A DNA stretch of 5,795 bases from Deltaproteobacteria bacterium (GTDB lineage: Bacteria; Desulfobacterota; Desulfobacteria; Desulfobacterales; Desulfatibacillaceae), in assembly GCA_019308705.1 (NCBI GenBank), contig JAFDHW010000169.1:1-5795 (forward strand), given 5' to 3'. Made by a program: the position numbers and the translations under genes. The notes under the pieces are model-generated. The model was not told where the DNA came from and made no database searches. It was given only the letters and a program-made list of their open reading frames with translations. Below are positions 1 through 5,792 of the stretch, in pieces. Position 1 is the first letter of the stretch. Each line of letters begins with the position of its first letter.

Positions 1-3
1 GGC

Positions 4-97
4 GAGCCCGATTCACGCGATAGCTGCGTCAGGAGGCGGTCGCGGTACAAAAGTACAGCTTCCCTCCTCCTTCCTTGCTCTCGCGCGAATCGAACCC
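4..97. repeat. Long imperfect palindrome (hairpin-forming element)
   Basis: The outer arms CGATTCACGCGA (9-20) and TCGCGCGAATCG (81-92) are complementary at 11 of 12 positions and centred exactly on a small inner hairpin, GTAC-AAAA-GTAC (45-56). Between them AGC (22-24) pairs with GCT (77-79), and AGGAGG (31-36) can pair with CCTCCT (63-68) with a one-base offset. The whole segment can therefore fold into a roughly 94-nt cruciform or RNA hairpin with internal loops. It has no coding frame that I can support. It resembles the palindromic intergenic repeats (REP or MITE-like) found in many copies in some genomes, but copy number cannot be judged from one window. An alternative is a transcript-end structure for a gene to the left. 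Confidence 0.55.
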
Positions 98-131
98 GTG
101 AATAATCCGGGTTAAAAAATTTTCGGCCCCC

Positions 132-164
132 AAAAAAATTTTCCGCCGCGAGGAGAAGCGAAAA
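132..164 (-). terminator. Candidate intrinsic terminator for the radical SAM gene
   Basis: Read on the minus strand, UUUUC plus GC (164-158) can pair with GC plus GAAAA (146-139) with one bulged G, closing an 11-nt loop, and seven U follow directly (138-132). The order hairpin then U-tract is right for a transcript coming from the radical SAM gene, whose stop codon is about 155 bases upstream. The stem is AU-rich and weak, so efficiency is doubtful. A second T-tract of the same kind follows at 119-114. Confidence 0.3.
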
Positions 165-191
165 GTCCGGGACCAAAAGGAAGGCGCGGCG

Positions 192-214
192 GGCCACCCC
201 GAGGGGCCTTTTTT
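192..214 (+). terminator. Candidate intrinsic terminator, plus direction
   Basis: GGCC (192-195) pairs with GGCC (205-208), CC (197-198) pairs with GG (203-204) after a bulged A, the loop is CCGA, and six T follow (209-214). The T-tract lies only on the plus side, so the signal suits rightward transcription. No plus-strand gene is in this window, so it would serve a gene that lies beyond position 1 and converges on the radical SAM gene. It may also be a chance structure in GC-rich DNA. Confidence 0.35.
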
Positions 215-255
215 GCCCGCTTTGCGGCCCGCTACCCGGGACGGGATGTCACGGG

Positions 256-276
256 AAGGGGGGCGCCAGCCCCCTT
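256..276 (-). other. GC hairpin just downstream of the radical SAM stop
   Basis: On the minus strand GGGGGC and GCCCCC close a TGGC loop about 45 bases after the stop codon. The stem is strong but no T-tract follows (the next bases are CTTCCCG), so it is not a standard intrinsic terminator. It could protect the 3' end of the mRNA or act together with Rho. Nothing else stands out between 215 and 319. Confidence 0.3.
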
Positions 277-319
277 GGCTTGCGGTTTCCGACCCGGGAA
301 GGGAATTTCCGCGGCGGGG

Positions 320-1606
320 TCAGTCCGGGTACATGTAGGCCTTTGCCGGAAACGAGCTGATGAAGGAAAAGCTTTTCCGGTGGGTGCCCAAATGCCGCAG
401 GTAGATGCGGTAGATGCGGCCCATCCACTGGAGGAACCGGAAAGTGTTGTTCAGCCTCCTGGCCGCGTAGGCAAACAGCTTTTCCAGCTCGGCGGGACTC
501 AGGGTGGGATGGTTCCACACCAGGTGCCGAGTGTCGAAGTAGTCCCAGTTGTTGGTGTTGAATCCATAGCGGGACTCGATCTCGTCCCACAGGGGGGTTT
601 GGGGAAAGGGGGTCATGACCGTGGCCTGGGTGAAGGCGAACCCGTAGCCGTACACCGTCTCCAGGGCGTCCAGCACGCCTTGGAAGGTATCCTTCTCGTG
701 CCCCAGCATGTAGAACCCGAAGTAATAGTTGCCGTTCCTGTCGATCTCTTCCTTGAGTTCCAAAAGCTGCTCGTTGGAATGCTTCTTCTGCAGGATCTGG
801 CGGGCGTTGGCGTGGATGCTCTCCACCCCCACCCCCAGGCCCATGAACCGGGTGGTGTTCCAGACGTCCAGGTTCTTCAACGCGATCCCGATGTCGCTTT
901 CGCAGGACCAGAACAGGCCGTATTTGGCAAACAGCTCCACCACCCGGCGCGAATGCTCCCGGTTGATGCCGAAGTTCTCGTCCGTGATGACCACCCAGTC
1001 GATCCTGCGGGCCTTGTAGTAGGCAAGGATCTCCTCGATGGACTCCAGGGGAAGGGCCTGCGGCTTCTTGGAAAACAGCGGCCCCTGGCAGAAGGAGCAC
1101 TTGTTGACGCACCCCCTGGTGGTCTGCAGAAGCCCCGCCTTCTGGAAGTGCACGGGCAGGGGGTGCAGCCCGGCGGTGTGCACGATGGGCGGGTGCTTCA
1201 GCCTTTCGATCTTTTTTCCCAGCGCCTCGGCGATGTCGTGCTCCGCGTAACCGGTGAACACCCGGTCAAAGACTTCGTCCATGCCCGGGTTGAAGACCCC
1301 GTAGTTCCCCGCCCACAGCTCGCTTGTCCCGGCCGCCCTGGCGGTTTCGGCCATGCGCAGGATCTTGTTGGTCTCGTGGGTGTAAAAGGAGAACCCCACC
1401 ACGTCCCAGCCCTGCGAAAGCTTCTCTTTGAACTGGCGGTAGGTGGGGTATTCCAGGATCTCGATTTCCGGCAGGTTGGCCTTGATGAATCGCAGCCCCG
1501 CGCTGTGGCGCAGGTGAAACTTAAGCCGCACCCTGCCCGGGCAGTACAGGGAAAAATAATCGTAATACCCGTGGTCCAGGTAACAGGTGGTGAACAGAAT
1601 CCGCAT
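320..1606 (-). CDS. Radical SAM protein with a B12-binding-like N-terminal domain
   Basis: Predicted 428-residue enzyme of the radical SAM superfamily, which reductively cleaves S-adenosylmethionine at a [4Fe-4S] cluster; its substrate is unknown. Residues 1 to about 150 look like a cobalamin-binding-type Rossmann domain (MRILFTTCYL at the start, GFSFYTHET at 71-79, WAGNYG at 98-103, TGYAEHDIAEAL at 118-129), but the DxHxxG motif that supplies the lower-axial histidine is absent, so cofactor binding is uncertain. The cluster motif is C166-VNK-C170-SF-C173. Further radical SAM core blocks are ITDENFG (207-213), GLGVGVES (256-263) and TPFPQTPLWD (332-341). I chose the ATG at 1606 because GAGGGGG lies just before it. 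Upstream alternatives (ATG at 1618, TTG at 1696) lack a good site. The gene follows dxs after 207 bp, and that gap contains a 22-bp site shared with the promoter of the DUF116-ispH-dxs operon. It looks less GC-rich than its neighbours. Confidence 0.88.
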   Translation of the reverse strand: MRILFTTCYLDHGYYDYFSLYCPGRVRLKFHLRHSAGLRFIKANLPEIEILEYPTYRQFKEKLSQGWDVVGFSFYTHETNKILRMAETARAAGTSELWAGNYGVFNPGMDEVFDRVFTGYAEHDIAEALGKKIERLKHPPIVHTAGLHPLPVHFQKAGLLQTTRGCVNKCSFCQGPLFSKKPQALPLESIEEILAYYKARRIDWVVITDENFGINREHSRRVVELFAKYGLFWSCESDIGIALKNLDVWNTTRFMGLGVGVESIHANARQILQKKHSNEQLLELKEEIDRNGNYYFGFYMLGHEKDTFQGVLDALETVYGYGFAFTQATVMTPFPQTPLWDEIESRYGFNTNNWDYFDTRHLVWNHPTLSPAELEKLFAYAARRLNNTFRFLQWMGRIYRIYLRHLGTHRKSFSFISSFPAKAYMYPD

Positions 1607-1710
1607 GATCCCCCTCATGTTGGCGTGACCGGTGGATATGCCGTGCCGGGCGCTACCCCGGGCATGCAGTGCGGAGCAAGGCGGATAGGAAGACAAAAGA
1701 TGGGACGCTA

Positions 1711-1732
1711 GGTTACAGTAGCCTACTAGTTA
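1711..1732. promoter_or_regulatory. Operator-like site shared with the DUF116 promoter (copy 2)
   Basis: The 22-bp segment matches 5500-5521 at 17 of 22 positions on the same strand. The shared blocks are GGTTA, then three variable bases, TA, one variable base, CCTAC, one variable base, and AGTTA. It also contains the 11-bp palindrome AGTAG-C-CTACT (1717-1727). It lies 105 to 126 bases upstream of the radical SAM start. A weak minus-strand promoter could overlap it: TTGCAT at 1743-1738, then 17 bp, then TACTGT at 1720-1715, each matching consensus at only three of six bases. This is probably a binding site for an unidentified regulator. TetR-family control is a guess from its partly palindromic, AT-rich character. 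Confidence 0.5.
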
Positions 1733-1761
1733 ATCACATGCAACCCGTGATGCGCCAGACT

Positions 1762-1790
1762 GGTAATCGCTCCATAAACAGCGGTTTACC
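1762..1790. other. Small hairpin in the dxs to radical SAM gap
   Basis: GGTAA (1762-1766) pairs with TTACC (1786-1790) and CGCT (1768-1771) pairs with AGCG (1780-1783), around an 8-nt loop and a small internal loop. It begins about 24 bases after the dxs stop on the minus strand and has no T-tract, so it is not a clear terminator. It could be a pausing or RNA-stability structure, or chance. Apart from this hairpin and the site at 1711-1732, I see nothing in 1607-1813. Confidence 0.25.
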
Positions 1791-1813
1791 TGGGGGTATC
1801 CGTCCGTTTGAAT

Positions 1814-3613
1814 TTACACGGCTCCCGCGGCCAGCCGGGGCACGAAAGCCTCGGGCCGGACGCTGCACAACGACAGCACCGCCCGGGCGATGGAATCCGG
1901 GCACAGGCCCTGGGCCCGCCGCAGGCCATGGGCATCCCCGTGTTCCACGAACCGGTCCTCGATGCCCAGGCGGACCATGCGCACCCCGGCGGCCCGGGCG
2001 TCGGCCAACGCCTCGGCCACCGCGGAGGAAAACCCGCCGGAAAGGGCGTTCTCCTCCACGCACACCACCCGGGGGACCTGTTCGCACAGCTGCACGATGC
2101 CCGGGTCCAGGGGTTTGACGAACCGCGCGTCCACCACCGCGGCTTCTACCCCCTGGGCAAGGAGCATGTCCCGGGCCTCAAGGGCCGGGGCCACCATGGA
2201 GCCCACGGCCAAGATGAGCGCGTCCCCGCCCGTGGAGGCCATCCGGGCGCGGCCGTACTCCATGGGCCTTGGCGGCCGGTTTTCCGGCATCCGCGGCAGG
2301 CTGCCCCGGGGATAGCGGATGGCCCAGGGCCCGTCGTGGGCCAGGGCCGCGGCCAGCATGTCGGCAAGCTCGTTGCCGTCCGAGGGCGCGGACACCGTGA
2401 GGTTGGGCACGGCCCGCAGAAAGGACAGGTCCAGGGCGCCGTGGTGGGTGGGTCCGTCCTCGCCCACCAGCCCGGCCCGGTCCACGGCAAAGGCCACCGG
2501 AAGGTTGTCCAAGCACACGTCGTGCACCAGTTGGTCGTAGGCGCGCTGCAAAAAGGAGGAATACAGCGCCACCACGGGCCGCATGCCGGCACGGGCCAGG
2601 CCCGCGGCAAAGGTAACCGCGTGCTGCTCGGCGATGCCCACGTCATAGAACCGGTCCGGGAAGCGGCGGGCGAACTCGGCAAGTCCGGTGCCCGAGGGCA
2701 TGGCCGCGGTCACGGCCACCACCCGCGGATCGGCCTCTGCGGCCCGGATGAGCGCGCCGCCGAAAGCGGACGTCCAGGAGGGCGGCGAAGCATCCGCCCC
2801 GCCGTCCCGGGCCGGGGAGACGCCGTGGTGCTTTTCCGGGTCGCGCTCCGCGGCGGGGTGGCCCTTGCCCTTGACGGTCTTCACGTGCACCAGCACGGGC
2901 CCGGAAGCCGCCCTGGCCCGGAGAAAGGCGTCCTCTAAGTCCGGGATGCTATGGCCGTCCACCAGCCCCAGGTAGGAAAATCCCAGGGAACGGAACAGGC
3001 CCCTGGCCGAGACCTCTCCGCCGTTGCCGTTTCCCACCCCCCCCAAAAGCTCCGACAGGGCGCCCACGTTTTTTGAAATGGACATGCCGTTGTCATTCAA
3101 CACCACGATGAGCCCGGCCTTCATCCACCCGGCCTGGTTGAGGCCCTCCCAGGCCATACCCGCGGTCAACGCCCCGTCGCCCACCACGGCCACCACCCTG
3201 CGGGCCTCGCCCGCGGCCTGGTAGCCCACGGCCATGCCCAGCCCCGCGCTCACCACGGTGGAGGAATGCCCCGTGGAAAAGGCGTCGTGCTCGCTCTCGG
3301 AAATCCGGGGGAACCCGGACAGCCCCCCGGCGCGGCGCAGGCTGGAAAATTGCCGCCACCGGCCGGTCAACAGCTTGTGGGCATAGGCCTGGTGCCCCAC
3401 ATCCCACAGGATGCGGTCGGTGGGGGAGTCGAAGACCCGGTGGATGGCGATGGCCAACTCCACGGCCCCCAGGCTGCCGGAAAGGTGCCCGCCGTTGGCC
3501 GTTGCCGTGCGGATGATCATCCGCCGCACGCGCGCGGCTAGGTCCTTTAGTTGGGAAAGGTCCATGGCCTTCAAGTCTGCGGGGCTGTTCACGGCAATGT
3601 CGGGGCGGTACAT
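1814..3613 (-). CDS. dxs: 1-deoxy-D-xylulose-5-phosphate synthase, short form
   Basis: Thiamine-diphosphate enzyme that condenses pyruvate with glyceraldehyde 3-phosphate to give DXP, the entry step of the MEP isoprenoid pathway, also a precursor for thiamine and pyridoxal; cytosolic dimer. At 599 residues it has all three transketolase-like domains. In domain I: GGHLSGSLG (H43), DVGHQAYAHK (H74), GHSST (115-119) and the ThDP/Mg site GDG (145-147) with LNDNG (N173, N175). In domain II: GIAEQHAV with the catalytic glutamate E329, DRAG (378-381), the His pair in GPTHHG, and RYPRG (433-437). Domain III ends with a GIEDRFVEHG block. Residues 188-205, between KNVGALS and the LFRSLGF block, form a short Gly/Asn-rich linker where the family usually has a longer flexible loop; this accounts for the small size. 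LFRSLGF and VDGHS also differ from the common LFEELGF and VDGHD. The ATG has AAGGAG seven bases upstream. It lies 57 bp after ispH, probably in the same operon. Confidence 0.96.
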   Translation of the reverse strand: MYRPDIAVNSPADLKAMDLSQLKDLAARVRRMIIRTATANGGHLSGSLGAVELAIAIHRVFDSPTDRILWDVGHQAYAHKLLTGRWRQFSSLRRAGGLSGFPRISESEHDAFSTGHSSTVVSAGLGMAVGYQAAGEARRVVAVVGDGALTAGMAWEGLNQAGWMKAGLIVVLNDNGMSISKNVGALSELLGGVGNGNGGEVSARGLFRSLGFSYLGLVDGHSIPDLEDAFLRARAASGPVLVHVKTVKGKGHPAAERDPEKHHGVSPARDGGADASPPSWTSAFGGALIRAAEADPRVVAVTAAMPSGTGLAEFARRFPDRFYDVGIAEQHAVTFAAGLARAGMRPVVALYSSFLQRAYDQLVHDVCLDNLPVAFAVDRAGLVGEDGPTHHGALDLSFLRAVPNLTVSAPSDGNELADMLAAALAHDGPWAIRYPRGSLPRMPENRPPRPMEYGRARMASTGGDALILAVGSMVAPALEARDMLLAQGVEAAVVDARFVKPLDPGIVQLCEQVPRVVCVEENALSGGFSSAVAEALADARAAGVRMVRLGIEDRFVEHGDAHGLRRAQGLCPDSIARAVLSLCSVRPEAFVPRLAAGAV

Positions 3614-3627
3614 GGCGCATCTCCTTG

Positions 3628-3641
3628 GCCGGCGAGCCGGC
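3628..3641 (-). other. Hairpin abutting the dxs ribosome binding site
   Basis: On the minus strand GCCGG and CCGGC close a 4-nt loop and end one base before the AAGGAG of dxs (3626-3621). The 57-bp ispH-dxs spacer holds nothing else. The stem could keep the ribosome site open or mark an RNA cleavage point, but a five-pair GC stem is easily found by chance in DNA of this composition. Confidence 0.25.
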
Positions 3642-3670
3642 TGATGGGATTGGACGAAAAGGCGAAAACG

Positions 3671-4561
3671 TTATCCCAGGGCTTTGAGGGGCCTGGGGCC
3701 GGGGGCGGCCTTGCGGGCGGCCGCGGCGTGTTCCAGTTCGCGGCACACCTCCCGGATCACCCACCTGGGCGTGGACGCCCCGGCGGTGATCCCCACCCGG
3801 TCCAGGGAGGCCAGCAAGGGAAGGTCCAACTCCCGGGGATCCTCCACGTGGAAGCACAGGGCCCCGGTCTGGGAGGCCACCCCGTGCAGCCGGCGGGTGT
3901 TGGCGCTGTCGCGGCCGCCCACCACCACTATGGCGTCCACGGTGCGGGCCAGGTCGCGGGCCTCGTTCTGCCGCTTTTCCGTGGCCCCGCAGATGGTGAA
4001 GAACACCTCCGCCCCGGGGCTCCTGGAGGTCAGCACCCGGCACACGGCCGCGTAGGCAGCCTTGTCCTGGGTGGTCTGGGACACGATGCCCATGCCCTTT
4101 TGGGGCGGGATCTTCCGGGCCTCGTCCGGGGTGCGGATCACCATGGCCTGCTCCGGCGCGTGGCCCACCAGGCCCTGGACCTCTGGGTGGTCCGGGTCGC
4201 CGAAGATCACCGCGGGCCTGCCCTCGGCCTTGAGCCGGGAGAGCACCTCCTGCACCGCGGCCACCCGGGGGCAGGTGGCGTCCATGACGGAAAGCCCGGC
4301 GGCGGCAAGCCCCTCCCGCACCCGGGGCGCCACCCCGTGGGCGCGGATGAGCACGGTGCCCTCGGCCCTGTCCGGCACCGAGGAAAGCACCTTGAGGCCC
4401 TGGGAGGCCAACCGGTCCAGGACCTGGGGGTTGTGGATCAGCGGCCCGAAGGTGTACACCGGGCCGTCTTTTTGGGCCTTGCGCACCAGGGACAGGGCCA
4501 TGTCCACGGCGCGGCGCACGCCCATGCAGAACCCCGCGGTTTGGGCCAGAACGATCTTCAT
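3671..4561 (-). CDS. ispH: 4-hydroxy-3-methylbut-2-enyl diphosphate reductase
   Basis: Last enzyme of the MEP pathway: a cytosolic [4Fe-4S] protein that reductively dehydrates HMBPP to IPP and DMAPP. The 296-residue sequence carries the three cluster cysteines: C12 in GFCMGV, C97 in DATCP and C191 in TICGAT. The substrate-binding residues are also recognisable: H43 in LIHN, H75 in RAHGV, H125 and E127 in DHPEVQG, T163/T164 in SQTT, S219 and N221 in GGRDSANTRRL, and S263 in TAGASTP. All expected active-site positions are present, so it should be active. Its ATG overlaps the stop of the DUF116 gene by 4 bp (ATGA), and a GGAGG lies about seven bases upstream inside that gene, which suggests translational coupling. 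Reduction of IspH needs an electron donor such as ferredoxin or flavodoxin; none is encoded here. The Ala/Arg/Pro-rich tail (about 276-296) is probably unstructured. Confidence 0.97.
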   Translation of the reverse strand: MKIVLAQTAGFCMGVRRAVDMALSLVRKAQKDGPVYTFGPLIHNPQVLDRLASQGLKVLSSVPDRAEGTVLIRAHGVAPRVREGLAAAGLSVMDATCPRVAAVQEVLSRLKAEGRPAVIFGDPDHPEVQGLVGHAPEQAMVIRTPDEARKIPPQKGMGIVSQTTQDKAAYAAVCRVLTSRSPGAEVFFTICGATEKRQNEARDLARTVDAIVVVGGRDSANTRRLHGVASQTGALCFHVEDPRELDLPLLASLDRVGITAGASTPRWVIREVCRELEHAAAARKAAPGPRPLKALG

Positions 4562-5478
4562 AGCACGCCCTCCTTTGCCAGCGGTCCGGCCGCAAAGCGG
4601 TCCAGGGCCCTTTCCAGGGACGAGACGTCCACGTGCGTGTCAAAACAGGGGCCGTTGGGCCTCTGGTTCAGCACCCCGTACACGGGGAGGGGCGCGCTGT
4701 CGCGGATGCCGCTCCATAGATCCCGCTCGCAGGCCACGGCCACCACCAGCCGGGGGCGGTGCGCGGCCACGAACCTCCGCGCCAGGGTGCCGCCGGTGGC
4801 CACGGCCAGGGGGATGCGCCGCCGGCCGGCCAGGGAAAGCAGCGCCGCCATGCTGCATTTGCCGCATCGCTGGCAGTTGTTCGGGGCCATGGTGATGCGC
4901 ACGGCGCACTGGTGGGACTGGAGGCAGTGGGGAAGGAGCAGCAGCACGCGGGAGGGCGGCAGAGGCCGCGCCTGAGCCGCCACCACCCGGTTGTTCTTCG
5001 CAATGAACGCCCGCCGCACGGCCTTCTTGTCCAGCCCCACGAACCTGCCCGCAAAAAGGCACACGGGATAAAGCGCACCCAAGGCCATGGAAGCTGCGCG
5101 GAAGAGCATCGCCGACGAGGGGCCTTTGACCGCCGCCCACAAGACGGCCAGGCACAGGCCAACCAGGCCGGAGACAGCGGTCACGGCCGCCACCACCCAG
5201 CCGGGGAGGGCCAGGCCCGCTCCCAGGACGGCGCAGACGCCGCGGCCCGCGAAGAGCGCCGCGGGCAAAAGCCCGGCCGCCAGGCCGGAAAGCAGGTAGA
5301 AGCGCCAGAGGTCCCCGGCGGGCGAGGGCCCGGGTTTGTGCCAGGGGGCCTGGGAGGAAGCCGCCGCCCGGCCGGCGGATGCCGAAGCCGCGGCCTCAGG
5401 ATCGAACACGGTGGGAACTCCTGAACGGGGAAAAGACGGGGTGGGTGCCGCCGCGGATGGGGAAGGGCGGGGAGCCAC
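4558..5478 (-). CDS. DUF116 membrane-anchored cysteine-rich protein
   Basis: 306-residue protein of the DUF116 family; function unknown. Residues 1-55 are Pro/Ala/Ser-rich and probably disordered. Hydrophobic stretches at about 60-79, 81-117 (one or two segments) and 124-148 indicate three or four membrane helices. The soluble C-terminal half carries the family pattern: LLLPHCLQ (C185), C191, C202-QR-C205-GK-C208, the ATGGT loop (227-231), AVAC250-ERDLWSGI and NGPC278-FDT. This many conserved cysteines suggests a metal or Fe-S site, which is inference. The chosen start is a GTG with a perfect AAGGAGG (5490-5484) five bases upstream. A second in-frame GTG at 5409 (residue 24) also has AGGAG eight bases upstream and would remove part of the disordered tail. 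It is the first gene of the probable operon and its stop overlaps the ispH start, so the two products are likely made in step. A role in supporting IspH (cluster supply, redox or membrane hand-off) is speculation. Confidence 0.88.
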   Translation of the reverse strand: MAPRPSPSAAAPTPSFPRSGVPTVFDPEAAASASAGRAAASSQAPWHKPGPSPAGDLWRFYLLSGLAAGLLPAALFAGRGVCAVLGAGLALPGWVVAAVTAVSGLVGLCLAVLWAAVKGPSSAMLFRAASMALGALYPVCLFAGRFVGLDKKAVRRAFIAKNNRVVAAQARPLPPSRVLLLLPHCLQSHQCAVRITMAPNNCQRCGKCSMAALLSLAGRRRIPLAVATGGTLARRFVAAHRPRLVVAVACERDLWSGIRDSAPLPVYGVLNQRPNGPCFDTHVDVSSLERALDRFAAGPLAKEGVL

Positions 5479-5496
5479 GGGCGCCTCCTTAATCTT

Positions 5497-5538
5497 ACTG
5501 GTTATTTTAACCTACCAGTTAGTTTAAGTAGCTGGTTA
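5497..5538. promoter_or_regulatory. Operator-like half-site array at the DUF116-ispH-dxs promoter (copy 1)
   Basis: The array contains the perfect inverted repeat GGTTA-TTT-TAACC (5500-5512), and ACTGGT (5497-5502) facing ACCAGT (5514-5519). ACCAG (5514-5518) in turn faces CTGGT (5532-5536). Related half-sites GGTTA, AGTTA and GGTTA start at 5500, 5517 and 5534, an exact 17-bp spacing. Positions 5500-5521 are the copy shared with 1711-1732. The array covers the -10 region and likely transcription start, 19 to 60 bases upstream of the GTG start codon, which is a typical place for a repressor. No regulator gene is present in the window. Confidence 0.55.
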
Positions 5539-5713
5539 ATGCGTTGTCAAGAAAAAATCCACAGGCAGGGGGATGCAGGTCGAGCAAGGTGCGCGCGCCG
5601 GGCATCCAAAGGGAAGCGGCCGCCTGGGCGTTTTGGAGCCTGCCTTCCATGGCGGCTTTCACGGTTTCATGGCGGATTACCTGAGCGATGGTCAACATCC
5701 CCTCCGAACACAT
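5519..5713 (-). pseudogene. Decayed N-terminal fragment of an IS transposase
   Basis: A 64-residue frame starts at an ATG that has GGAGGGAGG eight bases upstream. A second ATG at 5698 has GGAGGGG directly before it. Residues about 7-44 (LTIAQVIRHE, then MEGRLQNAQAAASL and ARTLL) read like the N-terminal helix-turn-helix of integrase-type transposases, as in the ISNCY group, where a charged helix, RLT-Q-AEAA--LG and a second R-rich helix are usual. The turn glycine is replaced by W36 and a MPGA stretch follows. After about residue 45 the resemblance ends and the frame runs through the promoter to a stop inside the operator array. The catalytic domain is absent, so this is a remnant. The family assignment is from memory of the pattern and is uncertain. 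Confidence 0.4.
5521..5559 (-). promoter_or_regulatory. Sigma-70-type promoter of the DUF116-ispH-dxs operon
   Basis: On the minus strand a T-run (5559-5554) precedes a perfect -35 box TTGACA (5550-5545). An 18-bp spacer then leads to TAAACT (5526-5521), four of six matches to the -10 consensus. A better -10 word, TAAAAT (5509-5504), lies further down but has no -35 at the right distance. Either choice gives a short leader, and both are covered by the half-site array. Confidence 0.5.
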
Positions 5714-5753
5714 GGCTGGAACCTCCCTCCAAAAAGTGAGGCCCCAGCCTGCC

Positions 5754-5792
5754 AAGGGGTGACATTTCCCCCGTGGCGCTAAGGGGTGACAT
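5754..5792. repeat. Twin 12-bp direct repeat, probable IS end
   Basis: AAGGGGTGACAT occurs exactly at 5754-5765 and again at 5781-5792, 27 bp apart. On the minus strand it reads ATGTCACCCCTT and lies before the transposase-like fragment, where an IS terminal region with repeated transposase-binding sites is expected. The outer tip of the element is probably near or beyond the right edge of the window. Confidence 0.45.

Noticed and set aside
1607..1696. N-terminal extension of the radical SAM protein from a TTG at 1696
   Set aside because: It adds 30 residues without family resemblance and lacks a ribosome site. The ATG at 1606 has GAGGGGG just upstream and starts exactly at the conserved MRILF strand.
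275..1711. Long plus-strand open frame (478 codons) over the radical SAM gene
   Set aside because: It is antisense to a gene with clear family motifs. Its product is low-complexity and rich in Gly, Pro, Val and His, as expected for a mirror frame of GC-rich codons.
1607..1735. Cobalamin or SAM riboswitch in the leader of the radical SAM gene
   Set aside because: I could not find a B12-box-like sequence or a multi-stem SAM-type architecture. Only a short CCGGG/CCCGG stem is visible.
1734..2087. Minus-strand 117-codon frame between dxs and the radical SAM gene
   Set aside because: It overlaps the dxs 3' end out of frame and is Arg/Gly/Pro-rich, so it looks like a shadow.
1808..2938. Plus-strand open frame of 376 codons opposite dxs
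   Set aside because: It is a shadow of dxs. The protein is repetitive in Gly, His and Arg, and no ribosome site or motif supports it.
3093..4643. Minus-strand open frame of 516 codons spanning ispH and dxs in another frame
   Set aside because: It crosses the ispH-dxs boundary out of frame with both genes and encodes Arg/Gly/Pro-rich sequence typical of a frame-shifted GC-rich shadow.
3551..4975. Long plus-strand open frame (474 codons) over ispH and parts of dxs and the DUF116 gene
   Set aside because: It crosses three well-supported minus-strand genes, and its Gly/His/Pro-rich translation shows no family pattern.
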